A stretch of 40,270 nucleotides of DNA from Xanthobacteraceae bacterium (GTDB lineage Bacteria > Pseudomonadota > Alphaproteobacteria > Rhizobiales > Xanthobacteraceae): NCBI GenBank assembly GCA_031291445.1, contig JARLJA010000045.1, positions 1 to 40,270 of the forward strand. The letters run 5' to 3'. The translations under genes and the position numbers were made by a program. This document shows, one piece after another, positions 28,627-36,011 of this stretch (within the stretch, counting starts at the first letter, position 1; each line of letters begins with the position of its first letter). Below the pieces are notes generated by a model that worked only from the letters and a program-made list of their open reading frames with translations, did not search any database and was not told the DNA's origin.

Positions 28627-29859
28627 ATGACCACAACCGCCACGCCGATCACCCGCATCGCCCCACCGCCCCGCCCGGTGCAGCCGATTGCCTCCGATGC
28701 CGAGGCGCTGGATGCCGCCCGGGCGCTCGCCGCCGAATTCACCGCCGGCGCGGCCGGGCGCGACCTCGAGCGGCGCCTGCCGTGGGAGGAGATCGAGCGC
28801 TTCACGGAGACCGGACTCTGGGCCATCACCGTGCCGAAGGACTACGGCGGCGCGGGCGTGAAGGCCGCGACCGTGGCGCAGGTGACCGCCCTCATCTCGG
28901 CGGCCGACGGCTCGCTGGGCCAGATTCCGCAGAACCATTTTTATGCGCTCGAAGTGCTCCGCAACGGCGGCACCGAGGCGCAGAAGCGCTTCTTCTACGA
29001 GCGGGTTCTGGCGGGAGAGCGTTTCGGCAATGCGCTGGCCGAGATCGGCACGCGCGATTACAGCCGGCGCACGCGGCTGGTCCGCGATCCCGCCGGCTGG
29101 TATGTCGAGGGTCGGAAGTACTACTGCACCGGCTCGCTGTTCGCCCATCGCATCCCCACCATGGTGAATGCCGAGGAGGACGGCCGCGAGGTCGCCTATC
29201 TCGTCTTCATCCCCCGCGACGCGGCGGGTGTGAGCGCCATCGACGACTGGGACGGCTTCGGCCAGCGCATCACCGGCTCGGGCTCGATCCTGTTCGATCA
29301 CGTGAAGGTGGAGCCCGAATGGGTCGTGCCGTTCCAGGCCTCGCTCGACCGGCCGACGGCCATCGGCCCGTTCGCCCAGATCCTTCATGCGGGGATCGAC
29401 CTCGGCATCGGGCGCGGTGCCTTCGAGGCGACGCTGCCCTTCCTGCGCGCGCGGGCGCGGGCCTGGATCGACGCCAAGGTCGAGCGCGCAGCCGATGATC
29501 CGCTGACGCTCCATGCCATCGGTGACGTGCGCGTGCGGCTCGCCGCGGCCGATGCGCTGCTCGAACGCGCGGGGCGCTACGTCGATGCGGCACAGGCCGC
29601 GCCCGACGATGCCAACGTCGCCGCCGCCTCCGTCGCGGTGGCCGAGGCGCGGGCGGCGAGCCACCGGGCGGGGCTCCTTGCCGCCAACAAGCTTCTCGAA
29701 CTCGGCGGCACCTCGGCGACCGGCCGGGCGGACGATCTCGACCGCTATTGGCGCAATGTCCGCACCCATACGCTGCACGATCCGGTGCGGTGGAAATACC
29801 ACTGGGTCGGCGCCTACCACCTCAACGGCCGAATACCACCCCGCCACGGAGCGCTCTGA
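28627..29859 (+). CDS. SfnB-family sulfur acquisition oxidoreductase, second copy
   Basis: This 410-aa protein is the tandem paralog of the preceding gene: LPWEEIERFTETGLWAITVP, SLGQIPQNHFYALEVL and HTLHDPVRWKYHWVGAYHLN align closely with it. The second copy has canonical-looking loops (GRKYYCTGSLFAHRIPTM) and less divergent turns, so it may be the active member or the two may pair (inference). ATG at 28627 has a purine-rich ribosome site upstream. Its stop overlaps the next start (TGATG at 29857-29861), which couples it to the monooxygenase gene. Confidence 0.9.
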   Translation: MTTTATPITRIAPPPRPVQPIASDAEALDAARALAAEFTAGAAGRDLERRLPWEEIERFTETGLWAITVPKDYGGAGVKAATVAQVTALISAADGSLGQIPQNHFYALEVLRNGGTEAQKRFFYERVLAGERFGNALAEIGTRDYSRRTRLVRDPAGWYVEGRKYYCTGSLFAHRIPTMVNAEEDGREVAYLVFIPRDAAGVSAIDDWDGFGQRITGSGSILFDHVKVEPEWVVPFQASLDRPTAIGPFAQILHAGIDLGIGRGAFEATLPFLRARARAWIDAKVERAADDPLTLHAIGDVRVRLAAADALLERAGRYVDAAQAAPDDANVAAASVAVAEARAASHRAGLLAANKLLELGGTSATGRADDLDRYWRNVRTHTLHDPVRWKYHWVGAYHLNGRIPPRHGAL

Positions 29860-31238
29860 TGGCCGCGAAAAAGCAGATCCTGCTCAACGCCTTCAACATG
29901 AACTGCGTGGGCCATATCAACCACGGACTGTGGACGCATCCGCGGGACCGTTCGCCCGAATACAACACGCTCGCCTACTGGACCGATCAGGCGAAGCTGC
30001 TCGAACGCGGGCTGTTCGACGGGATCTTCATCGCCGACATCATCGGGGTCTATGACGTCTATGGCGGGGGCGTGGAGGTGACGGCGCGAGAGGCGGTGCA
30101 GCTTCCCGTCAACGACCCGATCCTGCTGGTCTCGGCCATGGCGGCGGTGACGGAAAATCTGGGCTTCGGCATCACCGTCAACGTGCACAACGAGGGGCCC
30201 TACACCCTGGCCCGGCGGTTCTCGACGCTCGACCATCTGACGCGGGGCCGCATCGGCTGGAACATCGTCACGGGCTATCTGGAAAGCGCGCATCGCGGCA
30301 CTGGCGAGGGGCAGCTGCCGGAACACGACCGGCGCTACGACTATGCCGATGAATATCTCGAGGTGCTCTACAAGCTCTGGGAGGGAAGCTGGGACGACGA
30401 TGCCGTCCGCCGCGACCGCGCGGCCCGCATCTTTACCGATCCGGCGAAGATCCGAGCTGTCTCGCACCACGGCGAGTTCTTCAACATCGAAGGCTATCAC
30501 CTCTCGGAGCCCTCGATCCAGCGCACGCCGGTGCTCTTTCAGGCCGGAACCTCGCCGCGGGGCCGGGCCTTCGCGGGCCGGCACGCGGAATGCGTTTTCA
30601 TCTCGGCCCGCGACAAGGTCACGGCGCGGAACGCCGTGCGCGCCATCCGGGCGGAAACCACGCGCGCCGGCCGGCGGCCGGAAGACGTCAAGGTTTTTGT
30701 CGGCATCGCCGTGGTGCCGGGCCGCACCAAGGCCGAGGCGCAGGAGAAGCGCGACGAATATCTTCGCTATGCCAGCCCCGAGGCGGGGCTCGCACATTTC
30801 TCGGCGTCGACGGGCATCGACTTCTCGCGTTACGGTCTCGACGAGCCGATTCCCTATGCGCCGGGAAACGCCATCCAGTCGGCGACCGCAGCGGCGGCGC
30901 AACGAGGGCTGACCAAGCGCGATCTCCTGAACGAGCTCGCCCTCGGCGGCCGCTATGCGGCGATCACCGGCGATGCCGCCGCCATCGCCGATGAGCTGCA
31001 GTCCTGGATCGAGGAGGGTGAGGTCGACGGCTTCAATCTCAGCCGGATCGTGGTGCCTGAAACCTACGCGGATTTCATCGACATCGTGATCCCCGAGCTT
31101 CAGGACCGCGGCCTCTACAAGACCGCCTATGCCGAAGGAGCGCTGCGCCACAAGCTGTTCGGCCAAGGCGACCGTCTGCCCGACCGGCATGCGGGCGGGG
31201 CCTTCCGGCCCGGCGTCCGCCGAGCCGAGGCAGTGTGA
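29859..31238 (+). CDS. FMNH2-dependent monooxygenase, NtaA/SnaA/DszA type (LLM class)
   Basis: This 459-aa bacterial-luciferase-like enzyme would use reduced FMN and O2 to attack a C-S or C-N bond. Signatures: [19 protein letters not shown] at the start, [43 protein letters not shown] and the family loop [20 protein letters not shown]. Relatives act on dibenzothiophene sulfone (DszA), dimethyl sulfide (DmoA) or nitrilotriacetate (NtaA). The context of SfnB and SsuD favours an organosulfur substrate. No flavin reductase is encoded nearby, so one must come from elsewhere. Starts at 29859 by TGATG overlap; an upstream frame start is spurious. Confidence 0.9.
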   Translation: MAAKKQILLNAFNMNCVGHINHGLWTHPRDRSPEYNTLAYWTDQAKLLERGLFDGIFIADIIGVYDVYGGGVEVTAREAVQLPVNDPILLVSAMAAVTENLGFGITVNVHNEGPYTLARRFSTLDHLTRGRIGWNIVTGYLESAHRGTGEGQLPEHDRRYDYADEYLEVLYKLWEGSWDDDAVRRDRAARIFTDPAKIRAVSHHGEFFNIEGYHLSEPSIQRTPVLFQAGTSPRGRAFAGRHAECVFISARDKVTARNAVRAIRAETTRAGRRPEDVKVFVGIAVVPGRTKAEAQEKRDEYLRYASPEAGLAHFSASTGIDFSRYGLDEPIPYAPGNAIQSATAAAAQRGLTKRDLLNELALGGRYAAITGDAAAIADELQSWIEEGEVDGFNLSRIVVPETYADFIDIVIPELQDRGLYKTAYAEGALRHKLFGQGDRLPDRHAGGAFRPGVRRAEAV

Positions 31239-31249
31239 GGGAGAGACCC

Positions 31250-32392
31250 ATGTCCTACGACGTCTTCTGGTTCCTGCCGACTTCGGGCGATACCCGCTAT
31301 CTCGGCAAATCCGATTTCGGCCGCGCGCCCAGCAATGCCTACATTCGCCAGATCGCCGAGACGGCGGAACGGCTGGGTTATGACGGGCTCCTGATCCCGA
31401 CCGGCACGAGTTGCACCGACCCCTGGGTAACGGCGGCCTCGCTCGTCGCCGCGACGCGGCGAATCAAGCTGCTCGTCGCGCTGCGCACCTCGATCACCGG
31501 GCCCACGCTCGGCGCACGGCAGGCGGCGGCACTCGACGAGGCGCTCGGAGGACGACTGCTGCTCAACGTCGTCCCGGGGGGCGACGCCACCGAGCTCGCC
31601 GCGGACGGCGTCTTTCTCGCGCATGACGAACGCTACGAGGCGGCGGATGAGTACCTCACCGTGTGGAAGCGGCTGCTCGCCGGCGAGAAGGTGGATTTCG
31701 CGGGTCGCCACGTCCGGGTCGAGGGGGCGCAGAACTTCCACGACGCCGTGCAGAAGCCCTGGCCGCCGCTCTATTTCGGCGGCTCGTCGCCGGCCGCGCA
31801 CGAACTCGCGGCCAAGCATGTCGACGCCTATCTGAGCTGGGGCGAGCCGGTCGAGGCCGTGGCAGCCAAGATCGCGGATGTGCGGAAGAAAGCGGCAAGC
31901 CACGGACGGACGGTTCGGTTCGGCGTGCGCCTGCATGTCATCGTGCGGGAGACGGAAGCCGAAGCCTGGGCGGAGGCCGAACGGCTCATCAGCCACGTGA
32001 CGGACGAGGACATCGCCCGGGCACTGGCGAATTTTGCACGGATGGATTCGGTGGGTCAGGCACGGATGACGGCGCTTCATCAGGGCCGGCGCGACCGCCT
32101 GGTGGTCGCGCCGAACCTTTGGGCGGGCGTAAGCCTCGTCCGGGGCGGCGCCGGCACCGCGCTGGTCGGATCGCCCGAACAGGTGGTCGAGCGGCTCAAC
32201 GAATACGCAGCCCTCGGGGTCGAGACCTTCGTGCTCTCGGGCTATCCGCATCTCGAGGAAGCGGTCCGCTTCGCCGAACTCGCCTTCCCGCTGATCGAGG
32301 GCAAGGCGCCGGTCACACTGCGCGATTCCAACCAGACCGGCGGGCCGTTCGACATCCGCGCGGCGAACAACCTGGTTGCCGCCGCGAGCTGA
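31250..32392 (+). CDS. ssuD: FMNH2-dependent alkanesulfonate monooxygenase, SsuD type
   Basis: This 380-aa enzyme would convert alkanesulfonate with FMNH2 and O2 to aldehyde and sulfite. It matches E. coli SsuD along its length as I recall it: [16 protein letters not shown] (Cys55 corresponds to SsuD Cys54), [75 protein letters not shown] and [10 protein letters not shown]. Its length is nearly the same (SsuD 381). GGGAGAG lies just upstream of ATG 31250. The C-terminal 20 residues differ from SsuD. No ssuABC transporter or ssuE reductase is present in the window. Confidence 0.9.
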   Translation: MSYDVFWFLPTSGDTRYLGKSDFGRAPSNAYIRQIAETAERLGYDGLLIPTGTSCTDPWVTAASLVAATRRIKLLVALRTSITGPTLGARQAAALDEALGGRLLLNVVPGGDATELAADGVFLAHDERYEAADEYLTVWKRLLAGEKVDFAGRHVRVEGAQNFHDAVQKPWPPLYFGGSSPAAHELAAKHVDAYLSWGEPVEAVAAKIADVRKKAASHGRTVRFGVRLHVIVRETEAEAWAEAERLISHVTDEDIARALANFARMDSVGQARMTALHQGRRDRLVVAPNLWAGVSLVRGGAGTALVGSPEQVVERLNEYAALGVETFVLSGYPHLEEAVRFAELAFPLIEGKAPVTLRDSNQTGGPFDIRAANNLVAAAS

Positions 32393-32415
32393 CGCCGCGG
32401 TTCGAAGGAGCCTTC

Positions 32416-33261
32416 ATGACCGTCATCGATCTGCGCTGCCGTCCGGCCTATCTCCACGACTTTTTCGGCGCCACGCCCGGCAGTCCGGAATTCGAGACCG
32501 CGCGGTGGCTGAACCGCCGTGTCGGCACCCTGGGCGACGACGCCCATTTCGTCCGCTCGCGGACCGCGGACGGCTTTCTCGCCGAGATCCGCGATGCGGG
32601 TCTGTCGCGCGCCGTGGTCGTCGGGCGCCATACGCCCTTCCAGCATCTGCCGAACGAGCGAATCCACGACATCGTCTCCGGCCACGAGGAACTGATCGGG
32701 ATCGGCTCGGTCGATCCGGTGCTTCAAGGCGAACGGGTCGCGATCGAGCAGATCGAGCGCGCGGTCGGCCCGCTCGGGCTCAAGGGCATCGACCTCGAGC
32801 CGGGCTTCGGTGCGCCGCCCCGCCACCCCGACGATCCGATCTATTGGCCGATCTACGAGCGGCTTCAGGAACTCGGCGTCCCGCTCTTCCTGATGACGGG
32901 ACCGACGACGCCGGATCCCCGCTTCAACGATCCGTCAGGCGTGGCGGTGGTCGCGGCCGCCTTTCCGCGACTCCAAATTGGCGTCTACCACGGCTCCTGG
33001 CCGAGGGTGCAGGAGATCATCGGCGTCGCGTTCCGTCACGCCAACGTCCATCTCATCCCGGACATGTACCTCTTCCAGCCGGGGCAGGAAGCCTACGTGA
33101 AAGCAGCCAACAGCTTCCTGGCGGACCAGTTCCTGTTCGGCTCCTCCTATCCGTTCCGGCCGATCCGGCAGTCCATCGACGACTATGCTGCCGCAGGCTT
33201 CCGTGATGACGTGCTGGAACGGGTGTTCCACGCGAACGCCGTCCGTTTGCTGGGGCTGTGA
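32416..33261 (+). CDS. Amidohydrolase-2-fold protein lacking the usual metal ligands
   Basis: This 281-aa protein has the TIM-barrel layout of the ACMSD-like amidohydrolase family (ELIGIGSVDP, LGLKGIDLEPGFGAPP, SWPRVQEIIGVAFRHANVHLI, FLFGSSYPFRP). However, the first metal motif DxHxH is DLRCR (Arg7 and Arg9 instead of His). The mid-strand His appears to be Met160, and the final Asp is Ser244 (GSSYP). His192 (YHGSWP) is kept. So a zinc enzyme is unlikely by inspection; a metal-free enzyme or binding protein is possible. GAAGGAG precedes ATG 32416. It closes the organosulfur operon (23 bp after ssuD), so it may handle the aldehyde or carbon product (inference). Confidence 0.8.
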   Translation: MTVIDLRCRPAYLHDFFGATPGSPEFETARWLNRRVGTLGDDAHFVRSRTADGFLAEIRDAGLSRAVVVGRHTPFQHLPNERIHDIVSGHEELIGIGSVDPVLQGERVAIEQIERAVGPLGLKGIDLEPGFGAPPRHPDDPIYWPIYERLQELGVPLFLMTGPTTPDPRFNDPSGVAVVAAAFPRLQIGVYHGSWPRVQEIIGVAFRHANVHLIPDMYLFQPGQEAYVKAANSFLADQFLFGSSYPFRPIRQSIDDYAAAGFRDDVLERVFHANAVRLLGL

Positions 33262-33292
33262 GAGGGCAGATCGATAACGAGCATGGCCGGTA

Positions 33293-34156
33293 CTAGCCCC
33301 GCACCGCGCTCCTGAAGGCCGCCGACAGCGCGGCCAGCGCATCGCGCGGCCGGCCGTCCTTGACCCGCGAGTGAAGCAGCACCGGCAGGCGCGGCAGATC
33401 GGGAAGCCCGAGCCTCTGGCCGACGTCGACCGCGCCGAAGGGCAGCATGCGCGGCGCCAAGGCCGCTACGCCCAGTCCGGCCATGACGGCCGCGGCGACC
33501 GCCGCAACGCCGCCGCCGACGAAGATCTCGGTCCAGGACACGCCGGCCGCATCGAGCAGCTGCCCGGCCATCGCCCGCACGCCGCAGGGCTCGGCCATGG
33601 TGGCAAGCGGCAGGGGCTCGCCGGCGCGATGCTGCCAGCCGGGCGCCGCGAACCAGCCGAATTTCTCTTCGGTCAGAACGTCCCCGTCGCTGCGGCCGGC
33701 ATGCAGGCGGACGATCACCGTATCGAGCTCGCGCCGGTCGAAGCTCTGCAGCAGGTCGGCCGACGATCCGATCCGGATTTCGATCACCAGCTGCGGGTCC
33801 TGCGCGTTCATGCGGGCGATCAGCGCCGGCAGCTCCGGCCCCGCGACGTGGTCGCTGATGCCGATGGTGAGGCGCTGCCGGGCTTCGGCAAACACGGCGA
33901 GCGCGCGCTCGTGGACGTCCAGGAGTTCGCGGGCGTGGTCGAGAAAGGCCGCGCCGCGCGCCGAGAGCTCCACGTAGCGGGGCGTCCGCTCGACCAGCCG
34001 GCCGCCGAGCCTCTGCTCGAGCCGCTTCAGCTTCAGGCTGACGGCGGCTTGAGTCGTGCGCATGGCCTCGGCCGCGCGCGTGAAGCTGCCGAGCTCGGCG
34101 ATGCGGACGAAGGCCTGCACGGCATCCAGGTCGAGGGGGCGCTCTATCATTTCCAT
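33293..34156 (-). CDS. LysR family transcriptional regulator
   Basis: This 287-aa protein has the LysR N-terminal winged helix (about residues 8-66, LDAVQAFVRIAELGSFTRAA with TTQAAVSLKLKRLEQRLGG) and a periplasmic-binding-like effector domain. ATG 34156 (MEMIERP) or ATG 34150 (MIERPLD) are both possible, and neither has a good ribosome site. It converges on the amidohydrolase gene (31 bp) and diverges from the tautomerase gene, so it is probably the regulator of that gene and perhaps of the sulfur operon (inference). LysR proteins such as Cbl and SsuR control sulfonate genes, but no direct mark of that subtype is seen. Confidence 0.92.
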   Translation of the reverse strand: MEMIERPLDLDAVQAFVRIAELGSFTRAAEAMRTTQAAVSLKLKRLEQRLGGRLVERTPRYVELSARGAAFLDHARELLDVHERALAVFAEARQRLTIGISDHVAGPELPALIARMNAQDPQLVIEIRIGSSADLLQSFDRRELDTVIVRLHAGRSDGDVLTEEKFGWFAAPGWQHRAGEPLPLATMAEPCGVRAMAGQLLDAAGVSWTEIFVGGGVAAVAAAVMAGLGVAALAPRMLPFGAVDVGQRLGLPDLPRLPVLLHSRVKDGRPRDALAALSAAFRSAVRG

Positions 34157-34244
34157 TCATTATAACTAATATCAATGTTCATAGCATATCAAAATAGATG
34201 GACGGCGCCTAATTGTCAGCGGGGACAAGATGAAAGGACCCGCG
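34157..34244. promoter_or_regulatory. AT-rich LysR-tautomerase control region with direct repeat ATATCAA
   Basis: This 88-bp divergent region is much richer in A and T than its neighbours between 34157 and 34200. ATATCAA occurs at 34169-34175 and 34186-34192, 17 bp apart, about 1.6 helical turns. LysR proteins bind tandem sites with such spacing, so this may be the regulator target. A ribosome site AAAGGA at 34233-34238 serves the tautomerase gene. Confidence 0.45.
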
Positions 34245-34622
34245 ATGCCGCTGATTCACGTCTCACTGCGCGCCGGAAAGCCGGATGCCTACCGGCAGGC
34301 GATCTTCGACAGCCTTTACCGCGCGCTGCGCGAAGCGCTCGCCGTACCCGATGACGACCAGTTCATGACCATCACGGAGCATGACGCTGCGAACTTCCGC
34401 ACCGGCAATGCGTACGGCGTCGCCCGGAGCGCCGACGTCGTGTACATCCAGATCACCGTGTTCGACAGCCGCACCGTGGAGCAGAAGAAAGCGCTGTTTA
34501 AGCGGATCGCGGAGCTGCTCGGCGAAAACCCCGGCATCCGGGGCGAGGACGTGTTCGTGACCATTGTCCCCACCGCGAAAGAGAATTGGTCCGTCGGCCA
34601 CGGCGTCGCACAATTTGCGTGA
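34245..34622 (+). CDS. Tautomerase superfamily protein resembling malonate semialdehyde decarboxylase
   Basis: This 125-aa protein starts MPLIHVSL, so after Met removal Pro1 would be the catalytic base. Numbered from Pro1, Asp37 (VPDDDQF), Arg75 (FDSRTV) and Trp114 (KENWSVGHG) fall where the MSAD catalytic residues are, as I recall them. Arg73 is Asp and Phe116 is Val here. So the fold is MSAD/CaaD-like, but the chemistry may differ. ATG 34245 is used (AAAGGA upstream); an in-frame ATG at 34230 is less likely. It is transcribed divergently from lysR and may belong to its regulon. It could process a small aldehyde acid from the sulfonate pathway (inference). Confidence 0.82.
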   Translation: MPLIHVSLRAGKPDAYRQAIFDSLYRALREALAVPDDDQFMTITEHDAANFRTGNAYGVARSADVVYIQITVFDSRTVEQKKALFKRIAELLGENPGIRGEDVFVTIVPTAKENWSVGHGVAQFA

Positions 34623-34662
34623 GGCGAAGCGGCGTCGGCTGCGCCGGCTTGAGAAACGCGAC

Positions 34663-34778
34663 GTCATTCCGGGGCGCGCGCAACGCGCGCGAACCCGGAA
34701 TCCCGAAATTGGGATACTCAGAGGCTCGAACTGCGAGATTCCGGATCGGCTCGCTGACGCGAGCCGTCCGGAATGACA
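34663..34778. repeat. Two family B palindromic repeats between tautomerase and ispE genes
   Basis: Units at 34663-34702 (ATTCCGGGGCGCGCGC with GCGCGCGAACCCGGAAT) and 34729-34778 (ATTCCGGATCGGCTCG with CGAGCCGTCCGGAATGACA) fill the gap between the two convergent genes. The second unit matches 14581-14630 with one mismatch over 50 bp, 20 kb away. Such hairpins may end transcription from both sides (inference). Confidence 0.85.
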
Positions 34779-34787
34779 AACGGGACC

Positions 34788-35669
34788 TCAGCTCAGCACG
34801 CTGGCCTCGATCCACCAGCCGGGGTGGCCGGCGCGCAGGCGGGCGGCGGCGGCGCTGGCCTCGTCCTCGCTCTCGAACAGCGCGAAACAGGTCGCGCCCG
34901 AGCCGGACATCCGCACCAGCCGCGCGCCGCGCATGGCGCGCAGCTCGGCCAGGACGCCGGCGATCGCCGGCTGGACCCGGATGGCGGGCGCCTCCAGGTC
35001 GTTGACGCCGCCGGCCAGCACGTCGAGCCACTCCTCGGCGGAGGCACCGGGCCTGGGCCAGACGATGGCTTCGAGAACATCGCCGACGCCGGCGCGCAGC
35101 TCGCCCGGCCGCAGGCCGAGCGCGGCGAAGACGTCCTTGGTAGCGACCGCGACCCGCGGATTGACCAGCACGCAGGGCAACGGCGGCAGCGCCAGCGGCG
35201 TCAGGTTGTCGCCGACGCCGGTCATGACACAGGCATGGGAGGCGACGCAGACCGGAATGTCGGCGCCGGTCGCCCGGGCCACCGCCAGGACGCGAGGGTC
35301 GTCGCAGGCGAGATCGTTGTGCACGGCCAGGAGCCGCAGCGCCGCGGCGGCGTCGGCCGATCCGCCGCCGATGCCCGCCGCCGCCGGCAAAACCTTCTCC
35401 AGGGTGAACGCGCCGGTGCGCAGGCCTTCGATCTTCTCGCCGAGCGCGCGCGCCGCGCGCAGCACCAGATTGTCGGCGAGCGCGCCGCAATCGGCGGCCC
35501 GGGGACCGGTGACGGTGAGCTCGGTGCTCGCCCCCGGCGACAGCGTCAGGCGGTCGGCGACGGCGGCGAACGCCACCATGCTCTCGAGCTCATGATAGCC
35601 GTCGGGACGCCGCCCCAGCACCCGCAGCGTGAGATTGACCTTTGCCCGCGCAGTGTCCGCCAGCGCCAT
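34788..35669 (-). CDS. ispE: 4-diphosphocytidyl-2-C-methyl-D-erythritol kinase
   Basis: This 293-aa GHMP kinase phosphorylates CDP-methylerythritol in the MEP isoprenoid pathway, feeding the precursor of the polyprenyl synthase gene in this window. Visible marks are AKVNLTLRVLGRRPDGYH with catalytic Lys10, the ATP loop PAAAGIGGGSADAAAALR (95-112) and MSGSGATCFALF near the C-terminus. ATG 35669 is used; the frame extends upstream to 35798 over a palindromic repeat and is not coding. A 13-bp inverted repeat (35684-35732) lies just upstream. Length is normal. No operon partner in the window. Confidence 0.96.
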   Translation of the reverse strand: MALADTARAKVNLTLRVLGRRPDGYHELESMVAFAAVADRLTLSPGASTELTVTGPRAADCGALADNLVLRAARALGEKIEGLRTGAFTLEKVLPAAAGIGGGSADAAAALRLLAVHNDLACDDPRVLAVARATGADIPVCVASHACVMTGVGDNLTPLALPPLPCVLVNPRVAVATKDVFAALGLRPGELRAGVGDVLEAIVWPRPGASAEEWLDVLAGGVNDLEAPAIRVQPAIAGVLAELRAMRGARLVRMSGSGATCFALFESEDEASAAAARLRAGHPGWWIEASVLS

Positions 35670-35683
35670 GAGCCCGTGCCCGC

Positions 35684-35732
35684 CTTTCGAAGTTCGTGAT
35701 GACCGAGCGACGCCTCTTGCGAACTTCGAAAG
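35684..35732. repeat. 13-bp inverted repeat CTTTCGAAGTTCG upstream of ispE
   Basis: CTTTCGAAGTTCG at 35684-35696 and its exact complement CGAACTTCGAAAG at 35720-35732 are separated by 23 bp. The same CGAACTTCGAAAG sequence is found at 38037-38049, and variants at 38001-38015 and 38092-38144. It lies 15 bp from the ispE start codon, so it could influence its transcription or be a small dispersed repeat. Confidence 0.8.
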
Positions 35733-35862
35733 CCAAAGGGCGGGAGGCGACGGGCGCCTCACGCCGAGCCCATAACGCATTTCGCGGCAGGGGTGCAATC
35801 GAGCTGCGCACCAATCGGTCGGGCCGATCGGACCATTGGAGCATTTTCCGCTTGAATTGACT

Positions 35863-35981
35863 CGTCATGCCCGGCCAGCGCGATCCGTCTTCGACGGATC
35901 GCCAGGACTAAGATCTGCCCACGACTTCACAGAGCTTCAACCAAGAAGACGTGGATGGCCGGGACAAGCCCGGCCATGACG
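35863..35981. repeat. Composite palindromic intergenic repeat, family A copy 3
   Basis: It begins CGTCATGCCCGG and ends GGCCATGACGA, with ACGTGGATGGCCGGGACAAG in the right half. Its left half holds GCGATCCGTCTTCGACGGAT then CGCCAGGACTA. This is the reverse complement of the right half of copy 1 (2878-3004), so the unit is modular and can insert in either direction. It lies between ispE and the TPR gene, both on the minus strand. Confidence 0.85.
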
Positions 35982-36011
35982 AAGGATGGGTCAACTGACC
36001 TGGAAAACGCT

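Noticed and set aside
31663-33261. 532-codon frame merging SsuD out-of-phase sequence with the amidohydrolase
   Set aside because: Only the part from ATG 32416 is real; the first part lies in another phase of ssuD and is Arg/Gly-rich.
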